Shown one piece after another: positions 5,357 through 7,651 of a stretch of DNA of 7,651 nt (positions are counted from its first letter, which is position 1; every line of letters starts with the position of its first letter). Under the pieces are notes generated by a model, which saw only the letters and a list, made by a program, of their open reading frames with translations, did not search any database and was not told where the DNA came from. Source of the stretch: an uncultured Prosthecobacter sp. (GTDB lineage: Bacteria > Verrucomicrobiota > Verrucomicrobiia > Verrucomicrobiales > Verrucomicrobiaceae); NCBI GenBank assembly GCA_947523045.1, contig CANNUR010000137.1, positions 1-7,651 of the forward strand, read 5' to 3'. The translations under genes and the position numbers were made by a program.

Positions 5357-6016
5357 ATGATCCCGCGTCTTGCTTGTCTTTTCGTCGCTTGCCTCACGAT
5401 CGTGCCCCTGACCGCCCCCTTGCTCGCCCAGGAAGCGAAGTCGCCCAACGCGGTGTTCCGCGAGGGGGTGTCGCTCTTCTTCGAGGCCAAGCCGAAGGCA
5501 TCCGTGGCGGCCTTTGATCGCCTGCTGGAACTGGCACCCGAGGTCAAGCCGAAGCTCTGGCAGCGCGGGCTGGCGCTGTACTATGCCGACGACTTTGCGC
5601 GCGGCCGCGAGCAGTTTGAGGTGCATCAGACGGTGAACACGGCCGATGTCGAAAACGCCGCCTGGCACTTCCTCTGCGTGGCCCGGCTGGAGGGCGTCGA
5701 GGCGGCGCGCAAGCACCTGATCCCCATCGAGGGCGACAGCCGGGTGCCGATGAAGCAGGTGCATGACCTGTTTGCCGGCACGGGCACGGTCGAGCAGGTG
5801 CTGGCGGCGGCGGAGCAGGGGGAGGGCGAGGAGCTGCGCAACCACCGCTGCTTTGCCCATCTCTACCTCGGGCTGTACTTCGAGGCCCTCGGCGAGGTGG
5901 CCAAGGCGAAGGACCACATCCTCAAGGCGGCGAACGATTTCTCCATGGATCACTACATGGGCCAGTGCGCCGTCGTGCATGCGCGGGTGCGCGGTTGGGA
6001 CGCAAAAAAAGAGTGA
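5357..6016 (+). CDS. Exported TPR-like protein of unknown function
   Basis: A 219-residue protein with a signal peptide (about 1-25, ending PLLAQE). The mature part is helical and TPR-like: NAVFREGVSLFFEAKPKASV and AAFDRLLELAPEVKPKLWQRG, then LALYYADDFARGREQFEVHQ. Next comes a conserved-looking block, VENAAWHFLCVARLEGVEAARKHL, and a last helix pair around FAHLYLGLYFEALGEVAKAKDHI. I recognise this as a widespread family of small secreted TPR proteins without a defined function; TPR helices generally mediate protein contacts. It lies 104 nt after the redoxin gene on the same strand; the gap holds an imperfect GC-rich stem (about 5267-5293) without a T-tract, so co-transcription is possible. Its last codons (AAA AAA GAG TGA) form part of the convergent cytochrome gene's terminator. 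Confidence 0.75.
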   Translation: MIPRLACLFVACLTIVPLTAPLLAQEAKSPNAVFREGVSLFFEAKPKASVAAFDRLLELAPEVKPKLWQRGLALYYADDFARGREQFEVHQTVNTADVENAAWHFLCVARLEGVEAARKHLIPIEGDSRVPMKQVHDLFAGTGTVEQVLAAAEQGEGEELRNHRCFAHLYLGLYFEALGEVAKAKDHILKAANDFSMDHYMGQCAVVHARVRGWDAKKE

Positions 6017-6034
6017 CGGCCGGGGCCGTCACTC
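6004..6034 (-). terminator. Intrinsic terminator of the cytochrome gene, overlapping the convergent TPR gene
   Basis: On the minus strand, GAGTGACGGCC (6034-6024) pairs perfectly with GGCCGTCACTC (6021-6011) and is followed by seven T residues (6010-6004). This is a textbook rho-independent terminator for the minus-strand gene ending at 6063. The stem contains the TPR gene stop codon (6014-6016), and the T-tract is the antisense of its Lys codons. On the + strand the stem has no T-tract after it, so it should work in one direction. Confidence 0.85.
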
Positions 6035-6062
6035 TCGGGGAAACGTGGGGGGAGCGGGACGC

Positions 6063-6473
6063 TTACTTGGCGGCCTTGGTCCAGCCACCGAAGTTGGCGC
6101 CGGCGGCAATCCACTTCTTGATGAGTTCCTGGTCGGCGGCGCTGACGCGGTCGCCCTTGCCTTCCGGCGGCATGGCGAGGTCGTCGGACTCCGGCAGGGC
6201 CATGGTCTTGAGCAGCCAGCTGTCGTCCGGCTTGCCGGCGACGACGTTTTCCTTCGGATACTCTTTGCCGCCGGCCATGATGCCTTCGGCAGTGTCGAGC
6301 ACCAAGCCACCCTTCGGGCGCTTCACGCGGCCGTTCTCTTCGTGCTCGGTTTCATGGCACTTGAAGCAGCTGGTCTTGAGGATCGGCAGGATCTGCTTTT
6401 CGAAGCTGATGTCCTCGGCGGACGCGATGCTGGCGGTCAGGACGAGGGCGGCAAGGGTGGTTTGGAGTTTCAT
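6063..6473 (-). CDS. Small exported c-type cytochrome domain protein (planctomycete cytochrome C type)
   Basis: A 136-residue protein. A Sec signal peptide (about 1-19, ending SIASA) is followed by a single heme-c site, SCFKCH (Cys 36, Cys 39, His 40). The block GGLVLDTAEGIMAGG (55-69) and VVAGKPDDSWLLKTM (77-91) is characteristic of planctomycete cytochrome C domains. The MPPEGKG motif holds Met 101, the likely sixth heme ligand, and the protein closes with ADQELIKKWIAAGANF. Such domains usually sit in very large proteins with further domains; here it stands alone, so it probably shuttles electrons in the periplasm. ATG 6473 is fixed by the signal peptide. It lies 64 nt downstream of the HupE-like gene and may share its transcript; it has its own terminator at 6004-6034. 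Confidence 0.88.
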   Translation of the reverse strand: MKLQTTLAALVLTASIASAEDISFEKQILPILKTSCFKCHETEHEENGRVKRPKGGLVLDTAEGIMAGGKEYPKENVVAGKPDDSWLLKTMALPESDDLAMPPEGKGDRVSAADQELIKKWIAAGANFGGWTKAAK

Positions 6474-6537
6474 GCGTCTGGAAAATGGGCGGAGGCGTGG
6501 CTCTGGTCAAGTGGAAGACGCGGGGGCGCCGCCCGCA

Positions 6538-7182
6538 TCACGCGGCGCGCTGGGCGGCCCAGGCCAGCCCGCTGAGGGCAATCAGCGCCAGAGCCGGCCG
6601 GGCGAGGCGCGGGGTGTACCAGGCGCGCCGCCAGCACGGGCTGAAGACCAGCACCAGCGCGCCGATGACGACCAGCTGGCCGAGTTCGACGCCGAGGTTG
6701 AAGCCGAGCAGGGCGGCCGCCGGGCTGCGGCGCAGGGCTTCGTCGCGGATCAGGTTGTGGGCGAAGGCGAGGCCGTGGATGAGGCCGAAGGCGGGCACGA
6801 GCGCCCAGCGCAGTCGCTCCAGCCAGGCGCGGCGCGGCAGCAGGCCTTCCAGGCCGAGGGCGGCGATGCTCAGGCCGACGGCGATTTCGACCCAGTGCGG
6901 TTCGACGGCGAGGCCGGCGAGCACGACGAGGCCGAGGGTGAGCGAGTGGGCGAGCGTGAACAGGGTGACCTGCGCGAGCAGGGCGGGGAAGCTGCGTGCG
7001 AGGAAGAACAGCCCGATCAGGAACGCCAGGTGATCGAGGCCGTCGGGCAGGATGTGCTGGAAGCCGGAAACGAACTGGTCGCCGAACACCGCCGCATCCC
7101 AGGGCCCGATCGCAGCCAGCAGCTCATGCGAGCCGAGGGCGAGCAGCAGCACGGTGGCAGCGATGGCGGCAGGGGGAGGCAC
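6538..7182 (-). CDS. HupE/UreJ_2-like polytopic membrane protein
   Basis: About 214 residues from GTG 7182, nearly all hydrophobic with perhaps six membrane segments. Family-type polar positions are present: GFQHILPDGLDHLAF (His 43, Asp 50, His 51), FTLAHSLTL (His 79), FGLIHGLAFAHNL (His 136, His 142) and FNLGVELGQL (Asn 162, Glu 166, Gln 169). HupE and UreJ relatives are linked to nickel supply for hydrogenase or urease; the _2 subfamily is not well defined and often occurs without those enzymes, so metal transport is only a possibility. The frame stays open up to a TTG at 7233, but those codons (LFLVPCSLFLFPCS) are a translation of the heptamer repeat at 7183-7224, so GTG 7182 was preferred. 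No Shine-Dalgarno sequence is visible there. It is divergent from radC and lies upstream of the cytochrome gene. Confidence 0.8.
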   Translation of the reverse strand: MPPPAAIAATVLLLALGSHELLAAIGPWDAAVFGDQFVSGFQHILPDGLDHLAFLIGLFFLARSFPALLAQVTLFTLAHSLTLGLVVLAGLAVEPHWVEIAVGLSIAALGLEGLLPRRAWLERLRWALVPAFGLIHGLAFAHNLIRDEALRRSPAAALLGFNLGVELGQLVVIGALVLVFSPCWRRAWYTPRLARPALALIALSGLAWAAQRAA

Positions 7183-7224
7183 GGAACAAGGAAAAAGGAA
7201 CAAGGAACAAGGAACAAGGAACAA
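7183..7224. repeat. Heptamer tandem array (GGAACAA), six units
   Basis: Six contiguous 7-nt units: GGAACAA, GGAAAAA, then four perfect GGAACAA copies, ending before GGTCGCC. The array directly abuts the GTG start of the HupE-like gene (7182) and could shift frame if units were gained or lost. It is purine-rich on the + strand and pyrimidine-rich on the gene's strand, so it gives no Shine-Dalgarno sequence to the HupE-like gene. Confidence 0.9.
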
Positions 7225-7316
7225 GGTCGCCAAGTTAAATCTGGAGCCTTAAAATAAGAAATACACCCACAAAAAAACCTTGTTGATGAGTCGTGATTTG
7301 CGGGCATGACTGGGGC

Positions 7317-7651
7317 ATGAGTCATCGCATTCAGGATTTGCCGATGGATGATCGGCCGCGCGAGCGGCTGCTGCGGCTGGGGCCAGGGGCGCTGACCGAT
7401 GCGGAGTTGCTGGCCCTCTTCATCAACACGGGGGTGCGCGGCGAGAACGCCATCCAGGTGGCGCAGAGGTTGTTGCGCGAGGCGGGCTCGCTGCGCCAGT
7501 TGGCGCGGGTGACAGCCCCCGAGCTGGCCCAGGCCCGGGCGCTCGGTCCGGCCAAGGCGGCGCATCTGGTGGCCGCCTTTGAACTGGGTCGCCGCGCCGA
7601 GCGGGAATGGGTCAAGGAGACACCCTTGAACAGCCCGGAACTGGTCTACCG
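7317..7651 (+). CDS. radC: RadC family protein, N-terminal part (3' end outside the window)
   Basis: The first 111 codons, from ATG 7317. IQDLPMDDRPRERLLRLGPG is the conserved opening of RadC/UPF0758 proteins. It is followed by LTDAELLALFINTGVRGENA, a helical segment with LLREAGSLRQL, and the helix-hairpin-helix-like stretch ARALGPAKAAHLVAAFELGRR. The catalytic-type JAB/MPN domain (HxH...D motif) would follow beyond the edge. RadC was once linked to DNA repair, but its real role is unsettled. The gene is divergent from the HupE-like gene; the 92-nt gap beyond the heptamer array shows no convincing promoter or Shine-Dalgarno site. ATG 7317 fits the usual family start. Confidence 0.88.
   Translation, partial: MSHRIQDLPMDDRPRERLLRLGPGALTDAELLALFINTGVRGENAIQVAQRLLREAGSLRQLARVTAPELAQARALGPAKAAHLVAAFELGRRAEREWVKETPLNSPELVY

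Noticed and set aside
5234..5980. A 248-codon minus-strand open frame opposite the TPR-like gene
   Set aside because: No motif, His/Arg/Leu-rich, and antisense to a protein with a signal peptide and TPR-like helices.
6520..6536. GC-rich inverted repeat just after the HupE-like gene as its terminator
   Set aside because: The stem is imperfect and lacks a T-tract on the minus strand; chance is likely in such GC-rich sequence.
5965..7257. A 430-codon + strand open frame across the cytochrome and HupE-like genes
   Set aside because: It is antisense to two genes with recognisable motifs and reads as Glu/Gln/Gly-rich low-complexity sequence; the real genes are on the minus strand.
7306..7325. ATGACT...AGTCAT inverted repeat over the radC start
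   Set aside because: Only 6-bp arms with an 8-nt centre and no promoter context; too weak to call an operator.

Overview
This is a GC-rich window, apart from one AT-rich intergenic patch. Several genes recall Verrucomicrobiota (possibly Planctomycetota): a small secreted one-heme protein of the planctomycete-type cytochrome C class, a secreted double-thioredoxin-fold redoxin, a HupE/UreJ_2-type membrane protein, few clear Shine-Dalgarno sites, and short heptameric tandem repeats beside genes. The phylum is inferred from gene content and style, not from a marker gene.

Left part (1-3970), accessory or defence-like DNA. It opens with the 3' part of an HNH endonuclease gene. Next come two same-orientation copies of the 3' end of a GIY-YIG (UPF0213-type) nuclease gene: a truncated copy at 342-525 and a near-complete one at 1322-1630. 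Between them lies an excisionase-type HTH gene (675-1130), of the kind used as an antitoxin, followed by the scar of its PIN-domain toxin: the start codon and last ~60 codons remain, the middle is gone. A ~530-nt stretch without a supported gene follows. It carries a degenerate heptamer array and a pair of long perfect hairpins (1987-2036 and 2081-2132). The hairpins face each other, share the same foot and the same tip, and have unrelated stems. Directly downstream is a two-gene, ATGA-overlapping AbiE-type (type IV) toxin-antitoxin operon (2160-3970).

Right part (4056-7651), housekeeping-like and exported functions. A two-domain redoxin/TlpA-like protein and a TPR-like protein, both with signal peptides, run on the + strand. 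On the - strand and convergent with them are the HupE/UreJ_2-like protein and, downstream of it, the small cytochrome. The cytochrome gene ends in a strong intrinsic terminator whose stem and T-tract overlap the last codons of the TPR gene. A second heptamer array (7183-7224) abuts the start of the HupE-like gene. The 5' end of radC runs off the right edge.

The most unusual items are the inverted pair of foot-and-tip-conserved hairpins, the GIY-YIG 3'-end duplication enclosing a toxin-deleted TA locus, and the two heptamer arrays that each run into the 5' end of a gene lacking an ATG.
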